Under the pieces are notes generated by a model, which searched no databases, was not told the DNA's origin, and was given only the letters and a program-made list of their open reading frames with translations. This document shows positions 18,451 through 26,887 of a DNA stretch of 56,815 nt, piece after piece. The stretch covers positions 1-56,815 of the forward strand of contig JAFIGC010000019.1 of the NCBI GenBank assembly GCA_020831635.1. The letters run 5' to 3'. How positions within the stretch are numbered: position 1 is the first letter of the stretch; every line of letters begins with the position of its first letter. Origin of the DNA: Verrucomicrobiota bacterium. Its GTDB lineage: Bacteria; Verrucomicrobiota; Kiritimatiellia; SS1-B-03-39; UBA6053. The position numbers and the translations under genes were made by a program.

Positions 18451-19935
18451 TCAGTCCAAAACCACCCAGTGGAAATCCGCGGGTGTTTGAGCGGGTTTGC
18501 CGTTTCCGGAGGCGTATACACCGGCAATCAGTCCGGTCCATCCGGTGGCGACTTCGGTGCAGAAGAGACGTCGGTCGGCGCGGGCGAGTGGCTGTAGGTC
18601 TTCTTCCGTGGCGCCGGCCAAAAAGGTGAACTGTCGGGCGTTGCCCCGAATGCAGAGGATCAGGGTTTCGTCTCCGGGGCATTCGCAGACTTCCTCGCCC
18701 ATGAGGTCCAAAACCCGGCGTCGGAGCAGCAAAACCTCACGTCGGTCGCGGCGGGTGCGCACCCATTCCAAGTGACAATCATCGGCCATGACCAGCGCCA
18801 GGCCCGCTTCTTCATTTTCCGCTCGTGGGGAGAATTCGAGTTGTGTCCGCAAACTGAAATCGTAGCGGTCGAGCCGCACGCCGCGAAAGGCTTCCGGTTG
18901 ATTGTCGTCGAGGGTGGCGGCGGCACCCGGAAGGCGCAGGGTGCCCGGACGCGAGGTCAGATCCACGTGGGCGGGATCGGGCTGACGGCGCGCCAGCCAT
19001 GCGGAGCCCAGTTCCGCGGTCGTAAAATCGTCGCGGAAGGGGGGCGGGGGCGGGCCGGTTTCCAGGATGGGCTCGGTGACCACGGGCCATCCGTTTTCCC
19101 AGTGCAAGGGCGTGAGAAAGGTTTCCCGGCCCAGATGATGAAAGGCCTGGCCCCCGTACCCGTGGTGGCGGGTGGCGAGAAAGACCAGCCAACTGTTTCC
19201 GTCTTCGTCTTCCACCCAGTCCCCGTGTCCGGTGGAACGCACGGGATGATTGGGCAGGTGACGGTGCGTGAGGATGGGGTTGTGGGGACAGGATTCAAAG
19301 GGTCCCCAGGGGGAAGCGGATCTGGCCACGGTGATGCAATGTCCCCAACCGGTACCGCCTTCGGCGGTGAGCAGGTAATACCATCCGCCCTGCTTGTAGA
19401 GGTGCGGTCCTTCAATGTCATCCGTACACCAGGGGCGGGCGATTTCGCGAGGCGGGGTCAAAAGGTTTCCGGTTTGAAGGTCGAGTTCGGCTTGGACAAT
19501 GCTGAAGGCATGACGGCGGGTGTAGTAAACTTTCCCGTCATCGTCAAAGAAGAGGGAAGGGTCAAACCAGGGGGCTCCTTCTTCCTGAATCCAGATGGGA
19601 TCGGACCAGGGACCGGCGGGATCGGTGGCGGTGATGAAAAAATTTCCGCCGCCGCCGACTTGGGTGGTGATGAGATAAAACGTGCCCGCATGATGGCGAA
19701 GGGTGGGGGCGAATATCCCCTCGGAGCAGCCTGTTTTTCGATAATCCAATTGCTCGGGGCGGTGGAGTCCGTGCCCGATCAGGGTCCAGTTTTGCAGGTC
19801 CCGGCTGTGATAGACGGGCAGTCCGGGAAAATATTCAAAGGTGCTGGTGCACAAATAGAAATCCGCACCCACCCGACAGAGGGTGGGATCGGGATGAAAG
19901 CCCGGCAGGATGGGGTTTCGCAACAGGGTGTTCAT
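18451..19935 (-). CDS. Glycoside hydrolase family 43 (beta-xylosidase / arabinofuranosidase type)
   Basis: The 494-residue protein opens with a five-bladed beta-propeller. The three GH43 carboxylates are visible: general base Asp16 (PGFHPDPTLCRVG), Asp125 (WFDPSLFFDDDGK) and general acid Glu175 (DDIEGPHLYKQGGWYYLL). FEYFPGLPVYHSRDLQNW near 33-50 is typical of beta-xylosidase/arabinofuranosidase members. From about residue 310 there is a beta-sandwich domain (FRDDFTTAELGSAWLARR onward). There is no signal peptide. It overlaps the end of the upstream sulfatase gene by four bases, so the two are co-transcribed. The exact linkage specificity cannot be read from sequence. Confidence 0.9.
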   Translation of the reverse strand: MNTLLRNPILPGFHPDPTLCRVGADFYLCTSTFEYFPGLPVYHSRDLQNWTLIGHGLHRPEQLDYRKTGCSEGIFAPTLRHHAGTFYLITTQVGGGGNFFITATDPAGPWSDPIWIQEEGAPWFDPSLFFDDDGKVYYTRRHAFSIVQAELDLQTGNLLTPPREIARPWCTDDIEGPHLYKQGGWYYLLTAEGGTGWGHCITVARSASPWGPFESCPHNPILTHRHLPNHPVRSTGHGDWVEDEDGNSWLVFLATRHHGYGGQAFHHLGRETFLTPLHWENGWPVVTEPILETGPPPPPFRDDFTTAELGSAWLARRQPDPAHVDLTSRPGTLRLPGAAATLDDNQPEAFRGVRLDRYDFSLRTQLEFSPRAENEEAGLALVMADDCHLEWVRTRRDRREVLLLRRRVLDLMGEEVCECPGDETLILCIRGNARQFTFLAGATEEDLQPLARADRRLFCTEVATGWTGLIAGVYASGNGKPAQTPADFHWVVLD

Positions 19936-21161
19936 GGGGTGCAGGGATCTTCCACCTTTCGCAGCCAGTCGAGCAACTGTCCTCGGAGTGTGCTTTCCGT
20001 TTCCCGAAGTTCCGCGCTTCCGGCCAGATTGACGAATTCTTGCGGGTCCGTCTGCAAATCATAGAGTTCCCAGAGTGGGCGGGCCGTTGCCGGTCCCGAT
20101 CCGTCCAGACGTTGCGGGGGCGGGGGCACGTAGGGTTCGGGTCCGAGATTCCAAATCAGTTTGTGGGTTTGGGTGCGGATGCAGCGGCAGGCCCCGTTGT
20201 GATAAATCCCGAAGAAGGGCGTTTCTCTGGAAAGCGGTTCATCCGGTTTCCGTAAACGGGACGCAAAACTTTCGCCGTCGGTGTCCGCCAAGGGGGCAAC
20301 CCCGGCCAAGTCAAAAAGGGTGGGGAGGAAATTCAGGTTGCTCTGCAGGTCGGCGAGCCGTTTTCCTTGGGGGATGCCCGGTCCGCGGAAGATTCCGGCG
20401 ATTTCGATGCCGGGATCGTACAGCGTCCACTTGTCGCGCCGGGATTCAATGCCGTGGTCAGTGGTAAAAATCACCAAGGTGTCTTCGGTGAGACCCTGAT
20501 GATCCAAGGCTTCCAGAAGGAGGCCAACCCCTTCGTCCGCCTGACGGATCGCGCCCTGTAAACCGGCGAAATGATGGATGGCGTCGGGAGTTTCCTGCAG
20601 ATAAGGGGGGATGTCCACTCCCTGACCCCGGTCCGGCGTCGCACCCCCGAACCAGAACGGGGTGTGGGTTTCATTGAAGCCGATCTGCGCATAGAAGGGG
20701 CGGTCATCCGAACGGTTTTCCAGAAACTCCGCGAATCCCCGGGCCACCTCCGGCGCGGAACGGAACATGAACGGATACTGCGGATCGCCGGTTTGGGGCG
20801 TCTCATAGCGTTCAAAACCCAAACGGGGCCATTCCGATTCATTGGCCTCATGTTGAAAGGAGAACAGCACCGACTCATAGCCCCGCTCGCGAAGCAGGGC
20901 GGCGGCGTGGGGAACGTCATCATGCAGACGAAATCCGTGATGGGTCAACCCCAACAGACCATTGCGCTGGGGAGACAGCCCCGTCATGGCCGCGCCGCGG
21001 GAGGGGCTGCAGATCGGACTCACCGCAAAATACGCATCCAGAACCACGCCTTCGTCCGCGAGGCGGTCCAGATGGGGCGTGTGCACGGTCAAATGGCCGT
21101 AACAGCCAAACCATTTCCCCGAATCATGGGTGGAGATGAGAACGATATTCGGATGTTTCAT
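19932..21161 (-). CDS. S1-family sulfatase (formylglycine-dependent)
   Basis: The 409-residue arylsulfatase-fold protein opens MKHPNIVLISTHDSGKWFGC. The formylglycine motif is CSPSRGAAMTG with Cys51 and Arg55. GFNETHTPFWF and FTTDHGIESRRDKWTLYDPG supply further metal and sulfate contacts. No signal peptide is present, so maturation and action are expected in the cytoplasm. Coupling to the GH43 gene implies desulfation of the same oligosaccharide. A GTG two codons upstream is the other possible start. No formylglycine-generating enzyme is in the window. Confidence 0.92.
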   Translation of the reverse strand: MKHPNIVLISTHDSGKWFGCYGHLTVHTPHLDRLADEGVVLDAYFAVSPICSPSRGAAMTGLSPQRNGLLGLTHHGFRLHDDVPHAAALLRERGYESVLFSFQHEANESEWPRLGFERYETPQTGDPQYPFMFRSAPEVARGFAEFLENRSDDRPFYAQIGFNETHTPFWFGGATPDRGQGVDIPPYLQETPDAIHHFAGLQGAIRQADEGVGLLLEALDHQGLTEDTLVIFTTDHGIESRRDKWTLYDPGIEIAGIFRGPGIPQGKRLADLQSNLNFLPTLFDLAGVAPLADTDGESFASRLRKPDEPLSRETPFFGIYHNGACRCIRTQTHKLIWNLGPEPYVPPPPQRLDGSGPATARPLWELYDLQTDPQEFVNLAGSAELRETESTLRGQLLDWLRKVEDPCTP

Positions 21162-21231
21162 GACCACGAATATACGTCATGGGATTTGATTGGAGAGGTT
21201 TTGTTTGCGCAACCTTGCGCCACGGATGTGA

Positions 21232-21378
21232 AGAACCAACGGATGGCTTGCGCCGTCCAACGGATGGGGATGAGGGTTTTGGAGGGAGGACCAGCGGATG
21301 GCTTTGCCGTCCAACGGATAAGAAATCGTAATCCTACTCCTAATCGTATCCGTTGGACGGCGAAGCCATCCGTTGGTT
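21232..21378. repeat. Inverted pair of GGATGGC-TTTGCC-GTCCAACGG repeats
   Basis: A first copy at 21232-21266 is followed by two facing copies, 21291-21320 and 21347-21376, separated by 26 bp, which could form a long hairpin. Related single copies occur at 24741, 24883, 25099, 33270 and 56331. It fills the divergent region between sulfatase and regulator. Confidence 0.75.
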
Positions 21379-21461
21379 TTCCCTTTTCGGTTGCGGTTTT
21401 ATTTATATCGAGCTGGAGGTGCAACCTTGCGTCATCCGTGGCCGCGTGATATGGTTTTTTC

Positions 21462-22487
21462 ATGAGTCCATCATCCAAACGCGTCACCTTGGGCATGATT
21501 GCCGAAAAAGCGGGGGTTTCCCGCGCCACGGTTTCCCGCGCCTTGCGCAACCATTCCCAATTGCCGCGCAGCACCTGTGAACGAATTCAATCGCTTGCCG
21601 AGGAAATGGGATGGCGTCCGGATCCGGAAGCGTCCCGACTGATGCATTATCTGCGGGAGACACGGGAAAAGAAATCAGAGAGCACCCTCGCCATTCTCAA
21701 CGATCATCCCCACCGCAAGGACTTGTACAAAGACCCCTACACGGCCATGCTTTTGCAAAGCGCCAAAAAACGTGCGGATATCTTGGGGTTTCGGATGGAC
21801 GAAATCTGGCTACGGGAGCCGGGACTCACGGCGCGGCGCACCACCGGCATTTTGCGGAACCGCGGGATTACGGGGGTGTTGATCCCCCCGGAAGTGGATC
21901 CCCTGCCATGCATCGAGCTGGATTGGAGCGCCTTCAGTTCCGTGGCCACCACCACCACCGCCCAGCCCGCCAGCATGAACCGGGTTTTGCCGGACAACTA
22001 TGGCAATCTCTGCATGATCATGGAGGCCCTGTTGCGGAAGAAACGAAAACGGATCCTACTGATCAGTTTGCGGGGGTTGGAAAAACGAACCGAACACTGC
22101 CCCAGCAACGTGTACCATGCCTACACCGCCCGGGAAAAATCCTTGGACATGCTGCCTGTGTTCTATTGGGATGAAGTCGAAAGCGGCAAGGACCCGGGGG
22201 AGGAACTTCGCAAGCGGTTTCTGAAAGCAAAGCCGGATACGGTGATCGTTGCGGACCAATGGCTATTGGAGGTTCTCGAGCAACAGACCGGCACCAAGGC
22301 GGGGATGGATTATTTTGCGGCTTCGTATTCCAATGCCGGCGCCAACTGTCCGGGCATCGATCAAAGGCCCGAGCTGGTGGGGTCCGCGGCCATCGACATG
22401 TTGTCGGCCCATGTGATTCGAGGTGAGTCCGGCATCCCGGAAGTGCCCAAGCTCTTGCGTATCCCCGGCGCACTTGCCGGTTGGTAG
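21462..22487 (+). CDS. LacI-family transcriptional regulator
   Basis: The 341-residue protein has an N-terminal helix-turn-helix VTLGMIAEKAGVSRATVSRA (residues 8-27) and hinge region, then a periplasmic-binding-protein-like effector domain. The start has a good family N-terminus. It is divergent from the sulfatase-GH43 operon and upstream of the pseudopilin and esterase genes, so those are the likely targets. The C-terminus (AAIDMLSAHVIRGESGIPEV) resembles that of the second regulator at 25492, suggesting paralogues of one Verrucomicrobia-type subfamily. The inducer is unknown. Confidence 0.92.
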   Translation: MSPSSKRVTLGMIAEKAGVSRATVSRALRNHSQLPRSTCERIQSLAEEMGWRPDPEASRLMHYLRETREKKSESTLAILNDHPHRKDLYKDPYTAMLLQSAKKRADILGFRMDEIWLREPGLTARRTTGILRNRGITGVLIPPEVDPLPCIELDWSAFSSVATTTTAQPASMNRVLPDNYGNLCMIMEALLRKKRKRILLISLRGLEKRTEHCPSNVYHAYTAREKSLDMLPVFYWDEVESGKDPGEELRKRFLKAKPDTVIVADQWLLEVLEQQTGTKAGMDYFAASYSNAGANCPGIDQRPELVGSAAIDMLSAHVIRGESGIPEVPKLLRIPGALAGW

Positions 22488-22662
22488 CCTTTCGCGCCAT
22501 GCAAGGTTGCATGTCTGCGGCCTATACGAAAGGGATGCGGATGGTGTAGGATGTGGATCTTATGAAAACATACTTTTCCGGCGAACCCGTTTTGCGTCTG
22601 GTTAAAAATCCGTAATTTCGAAACCACTCCCGTCACTTCCCTGGAAAACAAGGAAACTCATC

Positions 22663-23346
22663 ATGAAGAAGCACAAATCAAATTCATCAGGATTCACGCT
22701 CATTGAAATGTTGGTGGTGATCGCGGTCATCGCCTTGCTGGCCGCCATCATTGTGCCCAGTGTCAACCGTTCGCTGGCAAGCGCGAAACGGTCCCAATGC
22801 ACCTCCAATTTGCGTCAGGTGGGGCTTGCCATCACGGGCTACGCCATGGACAACAGAACCTATCTGCCTCCGGTACGTGACGGCGGATGGTCGGCGGGCG
22901 TGCACTGGATGGAAATCATTTCCCCTTATCTGGGACCGGAAGTGGGGCACATCAGTGATGGCCAGGGCGTGGTCGCCATTTCTCGAGCTTGCCCTGCTTG
23001 GCGGGAACCGAACCCCACCAAGCCGGGCTACGGCATGAACCCTTTTCCCGCCGCCTTTTCAGCCCGGTTCCCCAATGGGAACGGTCAGGCGAATTTTTCC
23101 AGAAACTTTCTGCAAATCACTGACATTGACACGCCCAGTCGGGCCATTCTTGTGGGGGACAGCGTGGACTGGCATCTGGCTCTGATGAGTAACAACTGGT
23201 GGCCGGCAAACAACCAATGGGGCTATTTATCCGCTCATCCGGATCGCCATGGCCGGGTGGCCAACTATTTGATGGTCGACGGCTCTGTCACCCCACTGAC
23301 CAAGGCTGACGCCTTGACGCGCTTGCGAAACCCCAATAATAGTTAA
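22663..23346 (+). CDS. Type II secretion-like pseudopilin with H-X9-DG tail
   Basis: The 227-residue protein has a prepilin N-terminus (NSSGFTLIEMLVVIAVIALL), cleaved after Gly10, with Glu at +5 of the mature protein. A globular domain follows, ending in HGRVANYLMVDGSV, the H-X9-DG motif seen in very abundant pseudopilins of Verrucomicrobia, Planctomycetes and Lentisphaerae. It is likely envelope-associated, with unknown role. Proximity to carbohydrate-degrading genes is common for this family. No secretion apparatus is encoded nearby. Confidence 0.88.
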   Translation: MKKHKSNSSGFTLIEMLVVIAVIALLAAIIVPSVNRSLASAKRSQCTSNLRQVGLAITGYAMDNRTYLPPVRDGGWSAGVHWMEIISPYLGPEVGHISDGQGVVAISRACPAWREPNPTKPGYGMNPFPAAFSARFPNGNGQANFSRNFLQITDIDTPSRAILVGDSVDWHLALMSNNWWPANNQWGYLSAHPDRHGRVANYLMVDGSVTPLTKADALTRLRNPNNS

Positions 23347-23410
23347 TGCGAATTCACTGTGTGAACGGAAAAGCTTGTGCCACTTTCCTGTGTGGCGTAC
23401 AGGAAAGACC

Positions 23411-24610
23411 ATGAGTCAAGACACCCTTATCGACGAAGCCGGGGTTCCCCAATACAAGTTGCCGGATTTGTTCGACGGAAAACCAAATCCCCAATACTGG
23501 GCGGACCGTCGACGGGAACTCTTGGAAACCTTCGCCGAGCATGTTTATGGCCGCACCCCGTTGGAGGCACCCGAAGGCGGTTGGGGACCCACGGTGCGTT
23601 CCCGGGAAGCGGCGCCTTTTGCGGAGGCCACCCGCATTCAATTTCGGATTCAGGTTGGACCGCCTGGAAACCGCCATGCCGTCGCACTTCTCTTGTATCT
23701 TCCCGAAAAGCGGAAGGGGCCGGTTCCCGTTTTTTTGGGACTCAACTTTTCAGGGAACCATACGATCCATACCGACCCCGGGATTTCCCTCCCCGAGTCT
23801 TGGATGTTTCCCTGGGATGGCACGGGGGTGGTGGACCATCGCGCCACCGAGGCGGGACGCGGTACCCGCGCCCACCGTTGGCCGGTGGAACGGATCCTGG
23901 AACGCGGGTATGGACTTGCGACCCTCTACTGTGGCGATCTGGCCCCCGATCAGCAAGGACATCCACGCATTTCCAGCTTCCGGGAACTGTTTGCGCCCGC
24001 TCCCGACCCCCAAAGCGAATGGGGCAACCTCGGCATCTGGGCCTGGAGTCTCTCACGCGCCCGGGAGGCGATTTCGGCACTTGCGGAGGTTGATGCCCAT
24101 CGAATCATTGCCATCGGTCATTCTCGCATGGGCAAGGCAGCCCTGTGGGCCGCCGCGCAGGATCCGTTGTTTGCCGCCGCCATCTCCAACAATTCCGGGT
24201 GCCTGGGCGCCGCCCTCAGCCGCCGTAAATTCGGAGAAACGGTGGCGAAAATCTCCAAAGGCTTCCCCCATTGGTTTTGTCCGCGATTATCTACCTATGC
24301 CGAACGTGAAGAGCAAATGCCGGTCGATCAGCACATGTTGCTGGCCCTCATTGCCCCGCGCCCGCTCTACGTGTCCAGCGCCTCCGAAGATTTGTGGGCG
24401 GATCCGCGTGGCGAATTTCTTGCCGCCGTGGAGGCCTCCGCAGCCTATCGCCTTTTTGGGCATGAAGGAATCGCGGGCACCGAATTTCCCGAGGTGGAAG
24501 CCCCCCTGCACGGCGACCGCATCGGCTACCACATCCGCCGGGGCACACACAACATGCTGCGCTACGATTGGGAACGGTTTATGGATTTTATGGACAAACA
24601 ATGGGAATGA
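23411..24610 (+). CDS. Glucuronoyl esterase-like protein, CE15 family
   Basis: The 399-residue alpha/beta hydrolase has nucleophile elbow GHSRMGKAALWAAAQD (Ser238) and candidate catalytic His380 (RRGTHNMLRY). It also has the CE15-like segments RELLETFAEHVYGRTP (36-51) and WGNLGIWAWSLSRA (204-217). CE15 enzymes hydrolyse esters between glucuronic acid of xylan and lignin or other alcohols. The catalytic acid may be Asp or Glu in ASEDLWADPRGE and is not certain. The start ATG has a strong AGGAAAG ribosome-binding site, and no signal peptide follows it, unusual for this normally secreted family. It fits functionally with the GH67 gene at 27829. Confidence 0.85.
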   Translation: MSQDTLIDEAGVPQYKLPDLFDGKPNPQYWADRRRELLETFAEHVYGRTPLEAPEGGWGPTVRSREAAPFAEATRIQFRIQVGPPGNRHAVALLLYLPEKRKGPVPVFLGLNFSGNHTIHTDPGISLPESWMFPWDGTGVVDHRATEAGRGTRAHRWPVERILERGYGLATLYCGDLAPDQQGHPRISSFRELFAPAPDPQSEWGNLGIWAWSLSRAREAISALAEVDAHRIIAIGHSRMGKAALWAAAQDPLFAAAISNNSGCLGAALSRRKFGETVAKISKGFPHWFCPRLSTYAEREEQMPVDQHMLLALIAPRPLYVSSASEDLWADPRGEFLAAVEASAAYRLFGHEGIAGTEFPEVEAPLHGDRIGYHIRRGTHNMLRYDWERFMDFMDKQWE

Positions 24611-24788
24611 CGAATGACGAATGACGAGTGACGAATGCGGAATTCGGAGTGAGTGATTGCGGGGATTGCGGGCTTGCCGCTTCGCGGCGCAGGGTAGCTC
24701 GCTCTGCGAGCGCAGGGGAGTTCGGATTTCGGAGTACCTGATCCGTTGTCCGGCGCAGCCATCCGTTGGTTCCCCCCAAACCCCCAAA
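24606..24788. repeat. Mixed repeat words after the esterase gene
   Basis: Starts with ATGACGAATGACGAGTGACG and GAATGCGGAATTCGGAGTG words (also at 8.7 and 33.55 kb). Next comes a palindromic GCTTGCCGCTTCGCGGCGCA and a copy of the CCGTTGTCCGGCGCAGCC family. Confidence 0.6.
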
Positions 24789-25295
24789 GCGGCAGCTCTG
24801 GTCGTTCCTCCCGACGCTACCGCAGTCCAAAGACGCTACGCGTCCGCGCGTGGAGAGTTGTGGAGGCATCCCTGCTCGTATCCGCTGGACGGCGCAGCCA
24901 TCCGTTGGTTCTCCTCCTCCCCCATCCCCATCTCGATCCGTGGTCTGCTGAACAGCATCCGTGGTCCTTTCGAATTCGGAGAGATGAGTGAAGAACCCTT
25001 CAAAGCGGCAGCTCCGTTCGTCCCTCACTGCGCTACCGCAGTCCAAAGACGCTACGCGTCCGCGCGTGGAGGGCTGTTGAGGCATCCCTGCTCGTATCCG
25101 CTGGACGGCGCAGCCATCCGTTGGTTCTCCTCCTCCCCCATCCCCATCTCGATCCGTGGTCTGCTGAACAGCATCCGTGGTCCTTTCGAATTCGGAGAGA
25201 TGAGTGAAGAACCCTTCAAAGCGGCAGCTCCGTTCGTCCCTCACTGCGCTACCGCAGTCCAAAGACGCTACGCGTCCGCGCGTGGAGGGTTTGGG
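24789..25295. repeat. 216-bp tandem direct repeat, about 2.35 copies
   Basis: Copies begin at 24789, 25005 and 25221 (partial, to about 25295). Each unit contains a REP form-B element, a CGCGCGTGGAG extension, a CCGCTGGACGGCGCAGCC repeat, a paired ATCCGTGGTC word and GGAGAGATGAGTGAAGAACC. Units 1 and 2 differ mainly in the first 30 bp; units 2 and 3 are nearly identical where they overlap. The open frame through it is a by-product of the repeat length being a multiple of three. Confidence 0.85.
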
Positions 25296-25368
25296 GAGGC
25301 ATCTTTCTTTTGGGGCGGATTGGTAAGATACGGTAAATCGAAGGAAAGCCCCCGTCGCGCAAAATGCG

Positions 25369-25425
25369 GGGACGCGCAGCGTCTTTGGAGTGCGTGTAGC
25401 GAGCTTGCGAGCTGCCGCTTTCCGG
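25369..25425 (+). repeat. REP-like element, form A
   Basis: Same element as 1-61, with one change in the first hairpin loop. It faces the form-B copy at 25221, making a B-spacer-A composite like that at 56409-56612. Confidence 0.75.
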
Positions 25426-25491
25426 AGCTTGGGATCTCTGCCGATGCGGCACGAGTATTCAGTTGATCATTCTCGGGCGCAACGTTCGAAG

Positions 25492-26601
25492 TTATGAAAA
25501 ATTGGCCTCAAACCAATCGTAAGAATGATTATGGCTCGGTGGGTCCACATCCGGATTCAGGTCCCGATCCGGTTTCAAGGTGCTGTCGCCGTCACGCCAG
25601 ATCCCGGGGATACGCATCAGCTTGGGAATTTCGGGAGACCCATATTCGTTGCGCTGAATGTGGGCGGCAAGCAGATCCACGGCGGCGGACCCAAGCTGAC
25701 GCGGCATCACGTCGATGCCGCTCCAGCCGGGAGTGTCGTCGGCCAGCACCAGATGCGCCAGCCCCGTATCCTCCGGCACCCGGGTTTCGCGAGTCAGCCA
25801 ATCGCGCACATGTGCAAAGGTGCAGAGGATCGCGTCCGGTTTTTCTTTTTGAAACCAAGTCCGAAAACGAGACTCCGCCTTCTTGTGCGTGCTGCCCACA
25901 TGCAGCCCGGTCAGTGGTGGCACCCGTTGCTTTTTCGCCACCCTTTGCTGATTGAACAGAAACGAACCCCAAAGGGTCCCTTGGTTGATCGTGGTGCCGT
26001 ACAAGTGCTCGCAGAAACCGATACGCTGGTAGCCGAGGGCCAGCAGATGTGAAAAAGCGGTGGTCATGTTTGTAAAATGATCGGGTGTCACCGTATGCAT
26101 GGGAATGGCGGATGGGGTGGGGCCAATGCCCACCCGGGCCACGGAGTCGAGCTTGGACAATTCAGGACCCACATAGAGCACATGTGGCACCACCACCCCG
26201 CGAATCCCGCGGGCACTGAGCAGGGACGCCAGCCGTCTGCTGGAAAGCTTTTCCACGTCCAACCTTTGCTCTAGGGCAAACCCCAGTTCTTTCGCCCGGG
26301 CGGCCACACCCTCGCGATAGGGGCGAATCCAGGCGAAATCCTTGTGCCCCGGGGTCAGCTCACTACCGAGCCAAGCCAGATTGCAAGCCGGGGAGGTTCC
26401 TTTGCTCCGGCGAATTTGCGCCGCATATGCGCCCACCAGCGGATTCGGCTTGTATCCCATCCGCTCCGCAACCTCCCGTACCTTCGCTTTGGTTTCCGCC
26501 GACACGTTCGGCACGTCCCGCAAAGCGCGGGAAACGGTGATATGCGAAACCCCCGCCTGCGCGGCGATTTCGCGGAGATTGACTGTGCTAACCTTGGCCA
26601 T
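25492..26601 (-). CDS. LacI-family transcriptional regulator
   Basis: The 369-residue protein starts MAKVSTVNLREIAAQAGVSH, with the DNA-binding helix pair ending TVSRALRDVPNV, then a ligand-binding domain and a longer C-terminal tail (SHNHSYDWFEANFS). The ATG at 26601 is chosen over an in-frame upstream extension of 28 residues without family character. A palindrome with central CG lies 17 bp before the start, which suggests autoregulation. It is divergent from the PEP-CTERM/GH67 direction, so alpha-glucuronidase is a plausible target. It is paralogous to the regulator at 21462. Confidence 0.92.
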   Translation of the reverse strand: MAKVSTVNLREIAAQAGVSHITVSRALRDVPNVSAETKAKVREVAERMGYKPNPLVGAYAAQIRRSKGTSPACNLAWLGSELTPGHKDFAWIRPYREGVAARAKELGFALEQRLDVEKLSSRRLASLLSARGIRGVVVPHVLYVGPELSKLDSVARVGIGPTPSAIPMHTVTPDHFTNMTTAFSHLLALGYQRIGFCEHLYGTTINQGTLWGSFLFNQQRVAKKQRVPPLTGLHVGSTHKKAESRFRTWFQKEKPDAILCTFAHVRDWLTRETRVPEDTGLAHLVLADDTPGWSGIDVMPRQLGSAAVDLLAAHIQRNEYGSPEIPKLMRIPGIWRDGDSTLKPDRDLNPDVDPPSHNHSYDWFEANFS

Positions 26602-26617
26602 GACACATGGAACATAC

Positions 26618-26629
26618 ACAAACGGTTGT
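26618..26629. promoter_or_regulatory. Candidate LacI-family operator
   Basis: ACAAACGGTTGT is a 10-of-12 palindrome with the central CG characteristic of LacI-family operators. It stands 17 bp upstream of the regulator start at 26601. Confidence 0.45.
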
Positions 26630-26779
26630 CTGTTGGCAAGTCTTGTGGCATTCTTTGTGCATTGAAACTTAAACGAACTTTCCAAAACCCTTTTTCACTG
26701 TGTCCAAGCCCACTTTCAAAAAGCGTAAAGACGTAAAAGCCAAACGGAACACATGAAAAAAAGCACGGCCTACCTGCAT

Positions 26780-26793
26780 TGTTCCTTGGAACA
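26780..26793. promoter_or_regulatory. TGTTCC-TT-GGAACA dyad in divergent regulatory region
   Basis: A 6-bp inverted repeat with 2-bp spacer about 95 bp upstream of the PEP-CTERM gene. Half-sites GGAACA recur at 26609 and 26825, flanking the region. It could bind a dimeric regulator; identity unknown. Confidence 0.35.
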
Positions 26794-26887
26794 TTACAAG
26801 CGCGTTGCCGCGTGACAAAAAGTGTGGAACAATTCGATCATTGAAGAGGATTTTTTTAGACCACAACCCCAAGTAAGGATGACGAAC

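Noticed and set aside
24789-25295. Possible CRISPR array
   Set aside because: Units are directly adjacent 216-bp repeats without unique spacers, and there are no cas genes.
24657-25466. A 269-residue repetitive plus-strand frame and its 224-residue antisense partner
   Set aside because: Both run through the 216-bp tandem repeat whose length is a multiple of three; no start signals or protein-like features.
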